Assembly: GCA_012522855.1 (NCBI GenBank)
Contig: JAAYJQ010000012.1
Coordinates: 1 to 64,000 of the forward strand
Direction of reading: 5' to 3'
DNA: 64,000 nt
Source: Bacteroidales bacterium
GTDB lineage: Bacteria; Bacteroidota; Bacteroidia; Bacteroidales; UBA932
Position numbers and translations under genes: made by a program. The notes beneath the pieces were generated by a model. That model saw only the letters and a list, made by a program, of their open reading frames with translations, was not told where the DNA came from and searched no databases. Positions 33,945 through 42,899 of this stretch are shown here, piece after piece; within the stretch, counting starts at the first letter, position 1; every line of letters begins with the position of its first letter.

Positions 33945-35110
33945 TGCCGTTTCCTTTCCTTGATCAAGATTTCAGCAAGGAGGAAGGCCTCCCTGTCGGT
34001 GCTGAAGATCTGTTCCAGATCAGGGTGTTCGATAAAACTGATTTTTTCCATACACCTTTCTACCACGTCGGAAATGCCGTAGAAGGGGATCTCATCCTTC
34101 AGGTACGCTTTGACGGCGGCTTCGTTGGCCGCATTCATGGCGCAGGGGAGATTCCCTCCCCGCCGGATCGCCTCGTACGCCAACGCAAGGGCAGGAAAGC
34201 GGTCCGTGTCCGGTTCATGGAAACTGAGGCTTCCCAGTTCCGCGAAATTCAGTTTCTTGTTTGCGAGGGGAAGTCGCTTCGGGAATCCGATCGCGAATTG
34301 GATGGGCTCTCGCATGTCCGGGTAGGCAAGCTGGGCGAGTACTGCTCCGTCTTCAAATTCCACCATTGAATGGATAATGGATTCCGGATGCACGACCACA
34401 TGGATTCTTTCCGGTTCGATGTCGAAGAGCCATTTGGCTTCGATCATTTCGAAGCCCTTGTTCATCATGGTCGCGGAGTCGATGGTTACCTTCGCCCCCA
34501 TGTTCCACTTGGGGTGGCGCAGGGCGATGTCCTTGCGCGCCAGGGCGATCTTCTCCTTCTCCCAGGTCCGGAACGGGCCTCCTGAAGCTGTCAGATGTAT
34601 TTTTTCCACGGCATTGCCTTGGGATGCCAGCAGACATTGGAAGATCGCGGAATGTTCCGAGTCGACCGGAAGGATCGGGGCGTTGTGCTTGCGGGACAGT
34701 TCCGTGACGATGGCTCCGGCCGCAACCAGAGTCTCCTTGTTCGCAAGCGCGACGATCTTGCCTGCCCGGAGGGCGGACAGGGTCGGGCGGAGACCGGTGA
34801 AGCCGACCATTGCGGTCACGACGATGTCCACGCGATCGCTCGTTACCAGGTCGCAGACCGAATCGATGCCGGCAAAAACCTTGGTGTCCTTTCCCTCCAG
34901 GGCATCGTACACCTCCTTGTACCGGCCTTCGTTACAGATGACCACATGATTGGCATCGAAATCTATCGCCTGTCTGGCAAGCGGTTCCGCGCTATTGTTG
35001 CAGGTCAGCAATTCGACTTCGAAAAGATCCGGATGCTGGGCGATGACATCCAGGGTCTGGGTGCCGATTGATCCGGTAGATCCGAGAATCGCGATTTTTC
35101 TTTTTTCCAT
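33938..35110 (-). CDS. dxr: 1-deoxy-D-xylulose 5-phosphate reductoisomerase
   Basis: Dxr catalyses the second step of the MEP isoprenoid pathway. The NADPH loop is ILGSTGSIGTQTL near residues 8-20. The metal-binding region is PVDSEHSAIFQCL, followed by LTASGGPFRTW, MGAKVTIDSATMMNKGFE and the C-terminal FPALALAYEAIRRGG. The 390-residue length is normal. It overlaps the upstream M23 gene stop by one base and the rseP start by seven bases. Confidence 0.97.
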   Translation of the reverse strand: MEKRKIAILGSTGSIGTQTLDVIAQHPDLFEVELLTCNNSAEPLARQAIDFDANHVVICNEGRYKEVYDALEGKDTKVFAGIDSVCDLVTSDRVDIVVTAMVGFTGLRPTLSALRAGKIVALANKETLVAAGAIVTELSRKHNAPILPVDSEHSAIFQCLLASQGNAVEKIHLTASGGPFRTWEKEKIALARKDIALRHPKWNMGAKVTIDSATMMNKGFEMIEAKWLFDIEPERIHVVVHPESIIHSMVEFEDGAVLAQLAYPDMREPIQFAIGFPKRLPLANKKLNFAELGSLSFHEPDTDRFPALALAYEAIRRGGNLPCAMNAANEAAVKAYLKDEIPFYGISDVVERCMEKISFIEHPDLEQIFSTDREAFLLAEILIKERKRQW

Positions 35111-35961
35111 CAGAAACTGATATATTTTGCAGGATCGACAGCTTCCCCGTTATGCCAGAGCTCGAAATGCAGATGGTTGTCGGTGGACAGAGTGCCTGCG
35201 TTTCCGACGATCGCGATCGGCATTCCCGCCGTGACCTTGTCACCACTCTTCTTCATGAGTTTTTGGTTGTGCTTGTACACGGAAACGATGTTGCCTTCGT
35301 GCTGTATTTGAATCGTGTAGCCGTTTTCGTCGCTCCAGCCGGCGGAAATCACCGTCCCGTCCAGAACCGACATGACCACCGAATTTTCCGGGGCCGTGAT
35401 GTCAACGTAGGGATGCAACGCTTTGTCATATCCCTGAGAAATGACACCATGTAGGGGAGTGAAGAAATGCAAGCCTTCGATCGGAAGGCTCCGCCTGGCA
35501 TTCGCGTTGATCTCGAATTGGCTTTCGCTGTCCACCTGCTTTCGCAGCAGAGAATCTTTCCGGGCGATCTCCCGGGCATCCGGAGCGGCCTTTTCCGGTC
35601 TCTTCCGCAGGTTGAGGATGCTGTCGATTTTTAGGGGAGGTTGTCCATCAACAACCCGGCGCAGGTTTTCGGAATAGAGTTCCCATCGGAGCACCACGTT
35701 TTCCAGAGAATCGATCCGAATGGCGTTCTCAATGGCTGCATGCTTTGTGCGGGCGTCCGGGTAACCGGGAATGAAGGTCCGGATCGGGGTGAATGCGATG
35801 AGCGAGAACATCAGTGCGGAAAGGACCACAGCGGCCGTGATCAAGCTGACCGCGATGCCCGTCCGAGAAAATTTGGCGGACCAGATTTTTCGGTGCGTAT
35901 CGTCATCAATGACGGAGAGCCTGAAATTCGCGACACGGTTGTCTTTCTTGGGATTTGACAT
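35110..35961 (-). CDS. M23-family metallopeptidase
   Basis: From the ATG at 35961 the protein is 283 residues; a TTG start five codons upstream is less likely. One membrane segment (GIAVSLITAAVVLSALMFSL, residues about 38-57) anchors it. A coiled linker follows. The C-terminal peptidase domain (about 170-283) includes GVISQGYDKALHPYVDI, IVSVYKHNQKLMKKSGDKV and the zinc motif NHLHFELW. The first metal-binding His-x4-Asp is HPYVD rather than the usual HxGxD. M23 enzymes cut peptidoglycan cross-bridges, though some are regulatory. It heads the run with dxr and rseP. Confidence 0.87.
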   Translation of the reverse strand: MSNPKKDNRVANFRLSVIDDDTHRKIWSAKFSRTGIAVSLITAAVVLSALMFSLIAFTPIRTFIPGYPDARTKHAAIENAIRIDSLENVVLRWELYSENLRRVVDGQPPLKIDSILNLRKRPEKAAPDAREIARKDSLLRKQVDSESQFEINANARRSLPIEGLHFFTPLHGVISQGYDKALHPYVDITAPENSVVMSVLDGTVISAGWSDENGYTIQIQHEGNIVSVYKHNQKLMKKSGDKVTAGMPIAIVGNAGTLSTDNHLHFELWHNGEAVDPAKYISF

Positions 35962-35988
35962 ATTTTTTGACTTCAAAACCTTTTTCTT

Positions 35989-35996
35989 TACATTTG
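35989..35996 (+). promoter_or_regulatory. -7 element for ruvX operon
   Basis: TACATTTG matches TAnnTTTG and ends only nine bases before the ruvX ATG at 36006, so the mRNA may have almost no leader. Confidence 0.45.
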
Positions 35997-36005
35997 CATA
36001 CTTGT

Positions 36006-36422
36006 ATGGACAGGATCATCGGCATAGATTATGGACGCAAGCGTGCCGGGGTGGCCGTCAGCGACCCGCTTGGCATTTTTGCCTCCGCGCTGGACACCGT
36101 TCCCGCTGCAAAGATAATAGATTATCTCAAAAACTATGCTGAAAACGAGACCATCACCCGATTTGTCGTGGGCTATCCGATGAATCTGGACAATACGCCT
36201 GCGGAGGCAGCCTCCGACGTGACGGTGTTCCTGAAAAACCTTTCGAAGGCCTTCCCGGACATTCCCGTTACACTGGAGGATGAGCGCTTCACCTCGGTTT
36301 TGGCGCATCGCGCGATGATCGAAGGGGGCATGAAGAAGAAGGATCGCCGGGACAAGGCTTCGGCTGACCGCATCAGCGCTGCCATCATCCTTCAAGGTTT
36401 CTTGGACAGGCGTTCAAAGTGA
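36006..36422 (+). CDS. ruvX: Holliday-junction resolvase-like RuvX (YqgF)
   Basis: RuvX/YqgF is an RNase H-fold nuclease linked to rRNA processing and recombination. The 138-residue protein begins MDRIIGIDYGRKRAGVAVSD, with the catalytic Asp in GIDYG. It continues with RFVVGYPMNLDNTPAEAA, and LEDERFTSVLAHRAM supplies further acidic residues. The frame opens at 35955, but the ATG at 36006 starts at the fold. It precedes def by six bases. Confidence 0.94.
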   Translation: MDRIIGIDYGRKRAGVAVSDPLGIFASALDTVPAAKIIDYLKNYAENETITRFVVGYPMNLDNTPAEAASDVTVFLKNLSKAFPDIPVTLEDERFTSVLAHRAMIEGGMKKKDRRDKASADRISAAIILQGFLDRRSK

Positions 36423-36428
36423 TTGATT

Positions 36429-36983
36429 ATGATTTTGCCGATCTATATTTATGGGGCCGAAGTGCTCAGGCAGAAGGCCGCGGCCGCGGATCTCAATGAC
36501 CGGGAGGGACTGCAGAAACTGATCGCGGACATGAAAGAGACCCTGGTCAGCGCGGAAGGTTGCGGACTCGCGGCACCTCAAGTCGGAAAGAGCATCCGGG
36601 TCCTCATCGTGGACGGAACCGGGATGACCGATGTCTATCCGTATCTGGAAGGATTCCGGCGGGTCATGATCAATCCCGTTGTCCTGGAGGAAAGCCGGAA
36701 GAAGTCGGAATATTCGGAAGGCTGCCTCAGCCTTCCCGGGATCTATTGTGACGTGGTTCGTCCGGAAAGCATGACCGTAGAATACTACAACGAGCAGTTT
36801 GAAAAAGTAACCGAACACTTCGACAAGTTCGCCTGCCGGATGATCCAGCATGAGATGGCCCATCTCGAAGGAGATTTGTTCGTGGATCATGTCGCTCCGA
36901 TCCGGAAAAAAATTCTTGCGAAAAAACTGCAGAACATCGCCCTTGGCAAAGTTTCTGCAAGATATGCCACGAAATTGAAATAA
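36429..36983 (+). CDS. def: Peptide deformylase
   Basis: Def removes the formyl group from new proteins. All three motifs are present: GCGLAAPQVG at residues 44-53, EGCLSLPGIY at 97-106 with the metal-binding Cys99, and QHEMAHLEGDL with His141, Glu142 and His145. The 184-residue protein is full length. A TTG start two codons upstream is also possible. Confidence 0.96.
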   Translation: MILPIYIYGAEVLRQKAAAADLNDREGLQKLIADMKETLVSAEGCGLAAPQVGKSIRVLIVDGTGMTDVYPYLEGFRRVMINPVVLEESRKKSEYSEGCLSLPGIYCDVVRPESMTVEYYNEQFEKVTEHFDKFACRMIQHEMAHLEGDLFVDHVAPIRKKILAKKLQNIALGKVSARYATKLK

Positions 36984-36993
36984 CACTACGCTT

Positions 36994-38352
36994 ATGGGCG
37001 CTTTCCATGCATATGACATACGTGGAGTCTTCAACGTGGACTTTGACAAGACGACCGCCTATAAAATAGGTTACTTCCTTCCCGAATTGCTCAAGACCGA
37101 TCGGGTGCTTGTCGGGCGGGACTGCAGGGTCTCCTCGCCCGAGATCCGTGACGCCCTTGTGCAGGGGATCACCGATGCCGGCGCGGATGTTTACGATATC
37201 GGTCTCAGCACCACCCCGATGGTGTATTTCGGAACCGCCAACTATCACTTCAAGGCCTCTGTACAGATCACGGCCTCGCACAATCCGAAGGAATACAACG
37301 GGATGAAGGTGTCCCGGGAGAATGCCCTTCCGGTCGCTTTGGACTCGGGGCTGGGGCAGATCAAGGAATGGATAGATGCCGGTCGGCCCACGCCCCCTGC
37401 CGTACGGCGGGGAAAAGTGGTCTTAAAGGACATCCGCCGTGACTATCTGGATTTTCTGTTGAAGTACAAAGGGGATTATTCCAACATCAAGATCGCCTTT
37501 GATTTGTCGAACGGCATGGCCGGGCTGTTTGCGCGTGAAATCTTCGGGGACGCTCCTTCCTACTTGTTCGAAGAACTGGATGGAACATTCCCGAACCATG
37601 AACCGAATCCTCTGATCCGCAAAAATGTAGAGCCGCTTGAGGCTGAGGTCCGCAGGATCGGCGCCGATGTGGGGGTTATCTACGATGGTGATGCGGACCG
37701 GGTCATGTTCGTTGACGAGAAGGGGGATTTTATCTCTCCGGATCTCATCATCGCGGTACTCGGGCTCTATTTTGTCGAAGAACGGCACGAAAAGGGTATC
37801 GTCCTGCAGGACATCCGCAGTTCGAAAGCAATTGGAGAATATCTCGTCCCGATGGGAATGACCATGCACACTTGGAGGGTCGGCCGCGCCTTCGCCGCGC
37901 GCAAGCTGCGCGAAATCAACGGGGTTTGGGGCGGAGAACTTGCGGGCCACTATTATTTCCGTGACTTCTTTTATTCGGACAGCGGCCTGCTCGCCTCCAT
38001 GCTCGTGCTTCGGATCGTCTCGGTGTTGAAGAAGAAGGGGATTTCCCTCAGCCGACTGATCGGGACCATCGCTCGGTACCAAAATTCCGGTGAAATCAAT
38101 TTCCGCGTGGAAGACAAGGCAGGCGCGATGGAAGCCGTGAAAGCCTATTTCCTTTCGAAAGAACAGCCGGACGCCGTCATGGATTTTGACGGTTACCGGA
38201 TAGAATTTCCTTCCTGGTGGTTCAACATCCGCCCTTCGAACACGGAGCCCTATCTGCGGTTCATCTGCGAAGCGAAATCGACGGAACTGCTTGCGGAGAA
38301 AGTGGACGAGGTGAAGCGTCTGCTCCGGGATCGGTTCAACGCCCGAATGTAA
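36994..38352 (+). CDS. Phosphomannomutase/phosphoglucomutase
   Basis: A full-length (452 residues) alpha-D-phosphohexomutase of the AlgC/ManB type that moves a phosphate between C1 and C6 of mannose or glucose. The catalytic phosphoserine loop is TASHNPKEYNGMK with Ser95. The metal loop is DGDADR at residues 231-236. The sugar-binding GGELAGHYYFRDF and phosphate-binding RPSNTEPYLRF are in order. It would supply precursors for surface glycans. Exact substrate preference is not readable. Confidence 0.92.
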   Translation: MGAFHAYDIRGVFNVDFDKTTAYKIGYFLPELLKTDRVLVGRDCRVSSPEIRDALVQGITDAGADVYDIGLSTTPMVYFGTANYHFKASVQITASHNPKEYNGMKVSRENALPVALDSGLGQIKEWIDAGRPTPPAVRRGKVVLKDIRRDYLDFLLKYKGDYSNIKIAFDLSNGMAGLFAREIFGDAPSYLFEELDGTFPNHEPNPLIRKNVEPLEAEVRRIGADVGVIYDGDADRVMFVDEKGDFISPDLIIAVLGLYFVEERHEKGIVLQDIRSSKAIGEYLVPMGMTMHTWRVGRAFAARKLREINGVWGGELAGHYYFRDFFYSDSGLLASMLVLRIVSVLKKKGISLSRLIGTIARYQNSGEINFRVEDKAGAMEAVKAYFLSKEQPDAVMDFDGYRIEFPSWWFNIRPSNTEPYLRFICEAKSTELLAEKVDEVKRLLRDRFNARM

Positions 38353-38370
38353 TATAAACCGACACGTTAC

Positions 38371-39438
38371 ATGAAATCTAGACTTTTTGCTGCTGCAACA
38401 TCGATCACAGCCCTTGTCGTCCTCCTTTTTCTTGCGCCTTTCACCGCGCAGGCCCAGGACACGACCATCAAAACCAAGCAGCAGGCGGAACTGTTGATTC
38501 CGCGTCCTGCCTTGCAGCCCGTCAAGTCGTTGGATCCGAATGCGGCAGAGACGCTCGATACATTGGATACGGCCAACCCGCACATTAAGATCCTGCTCTT
38601 GTCCGACTATTCCTGGAAATATTACAAGGATGCCGATTACGGAAAGGATATCGCGGAATTCAACGAATACTGGAACAACGATCAGCCGGATCCGTATCAT
38701 GTCCCTTTGGACGCTCTGCAGGATGAAATCGCGCTTTGGATTGTGGATTCTCTCTGCGGTTACCGCTGCCCCCACCAGGGGGAAGTCTATTCCAAATTCG
38801 GTTACCGCCACGGCCGCAGACACCAAGGTGTGGACCTCCCGCTCAAGACCGGCACCCCCGTCTATGCCGCGTTTGACGGAAAGGTCAGAATGGCCAAATA
38901 TTTCAGGGGCTACGGCAATCTCGTGGTCATCCGCCATGAAAACGGCTTGGAAACATTTTACGGTCACCTTTCCAAGATTTTGGTCGAGGTGGGGGATTGG
39001 ATCAATGCCGGTACGATGATCGGGCTGGGAGGTTCCACGGGTCGGTCTACGGGCCCGCACCTCCACTTTGAGACCCGGTATAAAGGCTATGCCTTTGATC
39101 CGCAGTGGCTGATCGATTTTTCTTCCGGCACCTTGCGGCACCGGCTTTTCGTTCTCAAGAAAAAGCACTTCAATGCCGATAGCAAGTATGTCCCCGAGGA
39201 TGAGCAGGTGGAGATCGATATCCTCGAAGGAGACACCAGGGATCGGGAAGAAGCTGCGGCGAAGGCTGAAGCTGAGAGAAAGGCGCTGGCGGCCGCGCAG
39301 TATCACACCATCCGCAGCGGTGACACCCTCGGGGCAATTGCCATCCGCTACGGAACCTCGGTGAACAAACTCTGCAATCTGAACGGAATCTCAAGCCGTA
39401 CCCTGCTCCAGATCGGGCGGAAACTCCGCGTGAAATAA
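38371..39438 (+). CDS. Secreted M23 peptidase with C-terminal LysM
   Basis: The 355-residue protein has a signal peptide (cut near FTAQAQ). An M23 endopeptidase domain (about residues 130-250) contains YSKFGYRHGRRHQGVDLPLK, with the metal motif HQGVD, and GRSTGPHLHFETR. After an Ala/Glu-rich linker a single LysM domain follows (YHTIRSGDTLGAIAIRYG to IGRKLRVK). It probably cuts peptidoglycan cross-bridges at the wall. Unlike the M23 protein at 35110-35961 its first zinc motif is canonical HxxxD. It is last in the run ruvX-def-pgm. Confidence 0.93.
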   Translation: MKSRLFAAATSITALVVLLFLAPFTAQAQDTTIKTKQQAELLIPRPALQPVKSLDPNAAETLDTLDTANPHIKILLLSDYSWKYYKDADYGKDIAEFNEYWNNDQPDPYHVPLDALQDEIALWIVDSLCGYRCPHQGEVYSKFGYRHGRRHQGVDLPLKTGTPVYAAFDGKVRMAKYFRGYGNLVVIRHENGLETFYGHLSKILVEVGDWINAGTMIGLGGSTGRSTGPHLHFETRYKGYAFDPQWLIDFSSGTLRHRLFVLKKKHFNADSKYVPEDEQVEIDILEGDTRDREEAAAKAEAERKALAAAQYHTIRSGDTLGAIAIRYGTSVNKLCNLNGISSRTLLQIGRKLRVK

Positions 39439-39497
39439 TTCTTGGAATATTCAGCGGCATTGACCTATCTTCGAGACAGGTGTCGGAAGAACGCAGA

Positions 39498-39540
39498 AAG
39501 AGGCCGGCTAAAAAGAAATTTTAGCCGGCCTCTTCCTCTC
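39498..39540. terminator. Bidirectional terminator between the M23/LysM gene and tRNA-Asn
   Basis: GAGGCCGGCTAAAA (39500-39513) pairs with TTTTAGCCGGCCTC (39519-39532). Pyrimidine-rich tracts lie on both sides, so it can serve the plus-strand M23/LysM gene and the minus-strand tRNA-Asn. Confidence 0.82.
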
Positions 39541-39541
39541 G

Positions 39542-39615
39542 CTCCTCAAGTAGGACTTGAACCTACGACCCCCTGATTAACAGTCAGGTGCTCTAACCAA
39601 CTGAGCTATTGAGGA
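39542..39615 (-). tRNA. tRNA-Asn (GTT)
   Basis: On the minus strand the acceptor TCCTCAA pairs with TTGAGGA. The anticodon loop CTGTTAA gives anticodon GTT. The T-arm is GTAGG TTCAAGT CCTAC. The discriminator is G and CCA is not encoded. Confidence 0.94.
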
Positions 39616-39706
39616 ATTATTGCCTTGTGTCGGAGCGTTTCCGATTCGGGATTGCAAAGGTACAACAAAAAGCGGGTTATCCAAATTTTTTGTGCGTTTT
39701 TTTGTG

Positions 39707-39714
39707 TACCTTTG
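39707..39714 (+). promoter_or_regulatory. -7 element for the HU-like gene
   Basis: TACCTTTG matches TAnnTTTG and lies 23 bases upstream of the ATG at 39738. Confidence 0.45.
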
Positions 39715-39737
39715 CATGAATTATAGAAGCCCTCAGT

Positions 39738-40421
39738 ATGGATGTCGACCTATTGTCAAAGATGGTCAAGGAGTTGATCCTTGACAACGAGGAAGTTTCG
39801 CTGCCTGGCTTGGGAACTTTTGTTTCCGAGTTGGTTCCGTCCGCTTTTTCTGACAAGGGCTATACCATCAATCCTCCCTACCGGCGCTTGGCGTTCCGCC
39901 AACGGAATGTGGCGGATTCGATGCTCGCGGACTTCTATTCCCGATCCAACGGTACGGATCTGGATATGGCCGGCAAGATCGTCGCGGAATTCACGAATGA
40001 ACTGAAGAACACGCTGCAGTCCAAGAAAGTCGTGGCGCTTCCCGGTCTCGGACGCCTCCGGGCGACCCGGGAGAATGCCTTCTTTTTCATCCCGGATGCG
40101 GATCTGGACATCTATCCCGAAGGCTTCGGGCTGGAACCCGTTTCCCTGAAGACGCATGAAGAGACAGCCGAAGAGGTTTCCGCGGCAGTGGTCGGTCTGA
40201 AGGCGATCCTGCAGGAACCGGTCGCGCCTGCCGTTCCGGCTGATCCGCCGCCGGAGAAAGCTCCGAAGAAGAGGCGGAAGGCCGCCCTTGTCGCGCTTGC
40301 GATCCTGATAGGATCGGTCGTCCTTTTTTTCGGCCTGTTCCTGCTCCTCGCGCAAATCGCTCCTGACTTCATCGATTCCATCCTGTATTCACCGGAAGAA
40401 CTTCGAATCTTATATGATTGA
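39738..40421 (+). CDS. Membrane-anchored CCDC81-type HU-like protein
   Basis: The 227-residue protein has two successive HU-like folds: about residues 1-65 with SLPGLGTFVSE and about 66-120 with ALPGLGRLRATRE. This matches the prokaryotic CCDC81 HU-domain families of Bacteroidota, which often sit in SPOR-type envelope proteins. After a Pro/Ala-rich linker there is one membrane helix (residues about 182-207) and a short tail. Whether it binds DNA is unknown; being membrane-bound it could tether nucleoid or act purely in the envelope. Its stop overlaps the thioesterase start by eight bases. Confidence 0.75.
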   Translation: MDVDLLSKMVKELILDNEEVSLPGLGTFVSELVPSAFSDKGYTINPPYRRLAFRQRNVADSMLADFYSRSNGTDLDMAGKIVAEFTNELKNTLQSKKVVALPGLGRLRATRENAFFFIPDADLDIYPEGFGLEPVSLKTHEETAEEVSAAVVGLKAILQEPVAPAVPADPPPEKAPKKRRKAALVALAILIGSVVLFFGLFLLLAQIAPDFIDSILYSPEELRILYD

Positions 40422-41208
40422 ACCGAAAAGCGGATATTCGGACACGAACCGATACTTCCAAGATGTGACCATCCCTTGTTATGGCACCGATGCCTCCTTT
40501 CACCTGAAGCCGGCCTTCTTCATGGATCTGGCGCAGGAATTGGCCTATTGGGCGGCCCAGCGCCTGGAATTCGGATACGACGACCTTGCCCGCCATCATA
40601 CTGCCTGGGTATTGTCCAGGATGCATTTCCGGTTCCTCCAGCCGCCCAGTTGGAGAGATGAAACAACGCTCTACACCTGGCACAAGGGACTGGACGGTTT
40701 ATTCTTCCTGCGGGATTTCGAAATGCGGGCGAAAGGAGATGTTGATTTTGCCGACAAGTCCAAGGCGCTGATCTCCTGTACGACTTCCTGGATCGTCATG
40801 GATCAGGAGACGCGTCGTCTGGTTCGCAGCGATGAAGTGCTGGATATGGTTCCTGCAGCGACTCAATGTCCGGACGATGCCATTCCCGAGCGTTGCGCCA
40901 AGCTCGTGATACCGAAGGAAGTGGATCTCGCCTTCGTTCGGGAACACAGGATCGCCTATTCGGACGTGGACATCATCGGGCACACGAACAATGCCCGGTA
41001 CATGGTCTGGGCGATGGATTGCATCGATTACGAGACGGCTTCCCAATACCTTGTCAAGGATGTGCGGATTAATTTCAATAAAGAAACCAAGCCGGGCGAG
41101 ACCGTTCAGCTGTACTGCGGTGTCGTCGGGAATGATCACAAGAAGACGTATTACATGGAAGGCAGGACAGGCGATAAGTCCTGTTTTTGCGCGCAGATAG
41201 ATTATTGA
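40414..41208 (+). CDS. Acyl-ACP thioesterase
   Basis: The 264-residue protein has the double hotdog fold of acyl-ACP thioesterases (FatA/B-like), which release fatty acids from acyl carrier protein. The N-terminal half has RYFQDVTIPCYGTDASFHL and HTAWVLSRMHFRF; the C-terminal half has the active-site type motif YSDVDIIGHTNNARYMVW, in which Asn and His are expected to be catalytic. Physiological role in bacteria is often unclear. It overlaps the HU-like gene and is followed after one base by a transporter gene. Confidence 0.85.
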   Translation: MIEPKSGYSDTNRYFQDVTIPCYGTDASFHLKPAFFMDLAQELAYWAAQRLEFGYDDLARHHTAWVLSRMHFRFLQPPSWRDETTLYTWHKGLDGLFFLRDFEMRAKGDVDFADKSKALISCTTSWIVMDQETRRLVRSDEVLDMVPAATQCPDDAIPERCAKLVIPKEVDLAFVREHRIAYSDVDIIGHTNNARYMVWAMDCIDYETASQYLVKDVRINFNKETKPGETVQLYCGVVGNDHKKTYYMEGRTGDKSCFCAQIDY

Positions 41209-41209
41209 C

Positions 41210-42895
41210 ATGAGAGATTTGTTCATCGAGCCGGGGATCGCCCATTCGATTCTGGTTTTTGCGGTCGTGATCGCAACCGGCTTGTATTTGGGCAAATTCA
41301 AGTTCAAAGGCATTTCGATCGGTTCCACTTGGATTCTGTTCGTAGGCATCCTTATCAGCCATTTCGGCGTTCGGGTCGATGCTACGGTCCTGAATTTCAT
41401 GAAAGATTTCGGCTTGATCCTGTTCGTGTTCTCGATCGGTCTGCAGGTCGGTCCGGGATTTTTCCATTCTTTCAAAAAGGGAGGCCTGACTTTGAATATG
41501 CTGGCATTGTGCCTGGTTTTCTTGGGCGTGGGGGTGACCTTTGTCCTGCATCTGGTGACGAAGGAGGATCTTCCCACGATGGTGGGCGTCATGTCCGGTG
41601 CCGTCACGAACACCCCGGGACTGGGTGCCGCGCAGCAGACCCTGGCTGACTCCATGCATGGATCCCAGCATCCGGCTGCCGACATCGCTACGGCGACTTC
41701 CGGTCTGGCTTCGGCTTATGCGCTTGCCTATCCGATCGGCATGCTCGGGGTCATTGCGATGATCATCCTGTTCAAAAGCATTTTCAAAATTGACCTGGAG
41801 GAAGAAAGACGCCATCTTGAACAAGAAGATACGGATGTTGAAACGGCCCGAAGGATGCATTGCGAGGTGGAGAATCCGGCTCTGTTCGGCAAGAAGCTGA
41901 AGGAGGTGATGCGACACCTAAGTTTCTCTTTCGTGATTTCCCGTGTCATGCGGGATGGGGAGATTTTCGTTCCCGGCCCGGACACCGTACTTCAACAGGG
42001 CGACAAGCTGCTGATTGTGACCTCTCAGCACCATGTGGATTCCCTCCGGATTCTCTTCGGAAAAGAAATTGAGATGCATCTGCAGGACTGGCTGAAGCAG
42101 GATGCCCACCTGGAAGGCAGGAGACTGCTCATTACGAAGCCGGAACTGACTGGAGCTCGGCTCCGCCAGTTGAACATCCGGGCCAACTACGGCGTCACCA
42201 TTACACGGGTCGTCCGCGCGGGTGTGGAACTGGTCGCGCGACCCAATCTCTATCTCCAACTGGGCGATATACTCTGGGTGGTGGGCCCCGAAGAAGGCAT
42301 CCATGAAGTTGCGGAACTGGTGGGGAACAAGGAGGTCAGCCTCAACAAGCCCAACCTCGTCCCGATTTTCTTCGGCATCGCCGCGGGCGTGATTTTCGGC
42401 TCCATCCCGTTCATGATTCCCGGTATTCCCCAGCCCATCAAACTGGGACTAGCCGGTGGACCGCTGATCATCGCGATCTTGCTCGGATACTTCGGACCCA
42501 GATGGAGGATCACCACTTATACGACCCAGAGCGCCAATCTGATGATCCGGGAAATCGGAATCTCTTTCTTCATGGCTGCCGTCGGACTGGGCGCCGGGGA
42601 AAATTTTGTCAGTTCCATCCTGAATGGAGGCTACTGGTGGATCTTATACGGGGCGCTCATCACACTGGTTCCTGTCCTGATTGTCGGCATGATCGCCCGA
42701 TGGGCATGCCGATTGAACTTTTATCAGATCTGCGGTCTTATCTCGGGAGGAACCACCAACGTTGCGGCGCTGGTCTTCTCCCAGGGGGCCTACGGAACGG
42801 ACTATCCGTCCGTCAACTATGTGACGGTGTATCCCTTGACCATGTTCTTGCGGGTGCTGTTCGCGCAATTGCTGATTCTGGTCGCTGTTACTTGA
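41210..42895 (+). CDS. AspT/YidE-family transporter with TrkA_C domains
   Basis: This 561-residue inner-membrane protein has the duplicated AspT-type permease fold: two bundles of about five to six helices (about residues 10-180 and 380-561). Two TrkA_C-like cytoplasmic domains lie between them (SFVISRVMRDGEIFVPG... and the following ITRVVRAGVELVARPNLYLQ). MSGAVTNTPGLGAAQQTL and ISGGTTNVAALVFSQG are the repeated conserved motifs. Family members exchange aspartate/alanine or other small acids, but the substrate here is not known. It lies one base after the thioesterase. Confidence 0.86.
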   Translation: MRDLFIEPGIAHSILVFAVVIATGLYLGKFKFKGISIGSTWILFVGILISHFGVRVDATVLNFMKDFGLILFVFSIGLQVGPGFFHSFKKGGLTLNMLALCLVFLGVGVTFVLHLVTKEDLPTMVGVMSGAVTNTPGLGAAQQTLADSMHGSQHPAADIATATSGLASAYALAYPIGMLGVIAMIILFKSIFKIDLEEERRHLEQEDTDVETARRMHCEVENPALFGKKLKEVMRHLSFSFVISRVMRDGEIFVPGPDTVLQQGDKLLIVTSQHHVDSLRILFGKEIEMHLQDWLKQDAHLEGRRLLITKPELTGARLRQLNIRANYGVTITRVVRAGVELVARPNLYLQLGDILWVVGPEEGIHEVAELVGNKEVSLNKPNLVPIFFGIAAGVIFGSIPFMIPGIPQPIKLGLAGGPLIIAILLGYFGPRWRITTYTTQSANLMIREIGISFFMAAVGLGAGENFVSSILNGGYWWILYGALITLVPVLIVGMIARWACRLNFYQICGLISGGTTNVAALVFSQGAYGTDYPSVNYVTVYPLTMFLRVLFAQLLILVAVT

Positions 42896-42899
42896 GCCT

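Noticed and set aside
37423..39306. A 627-residue antisense frame across the phosphomutase and M23/LysM genes
   Set aside because: It spans two real genes and their gap on the opposite strand and matches no family.
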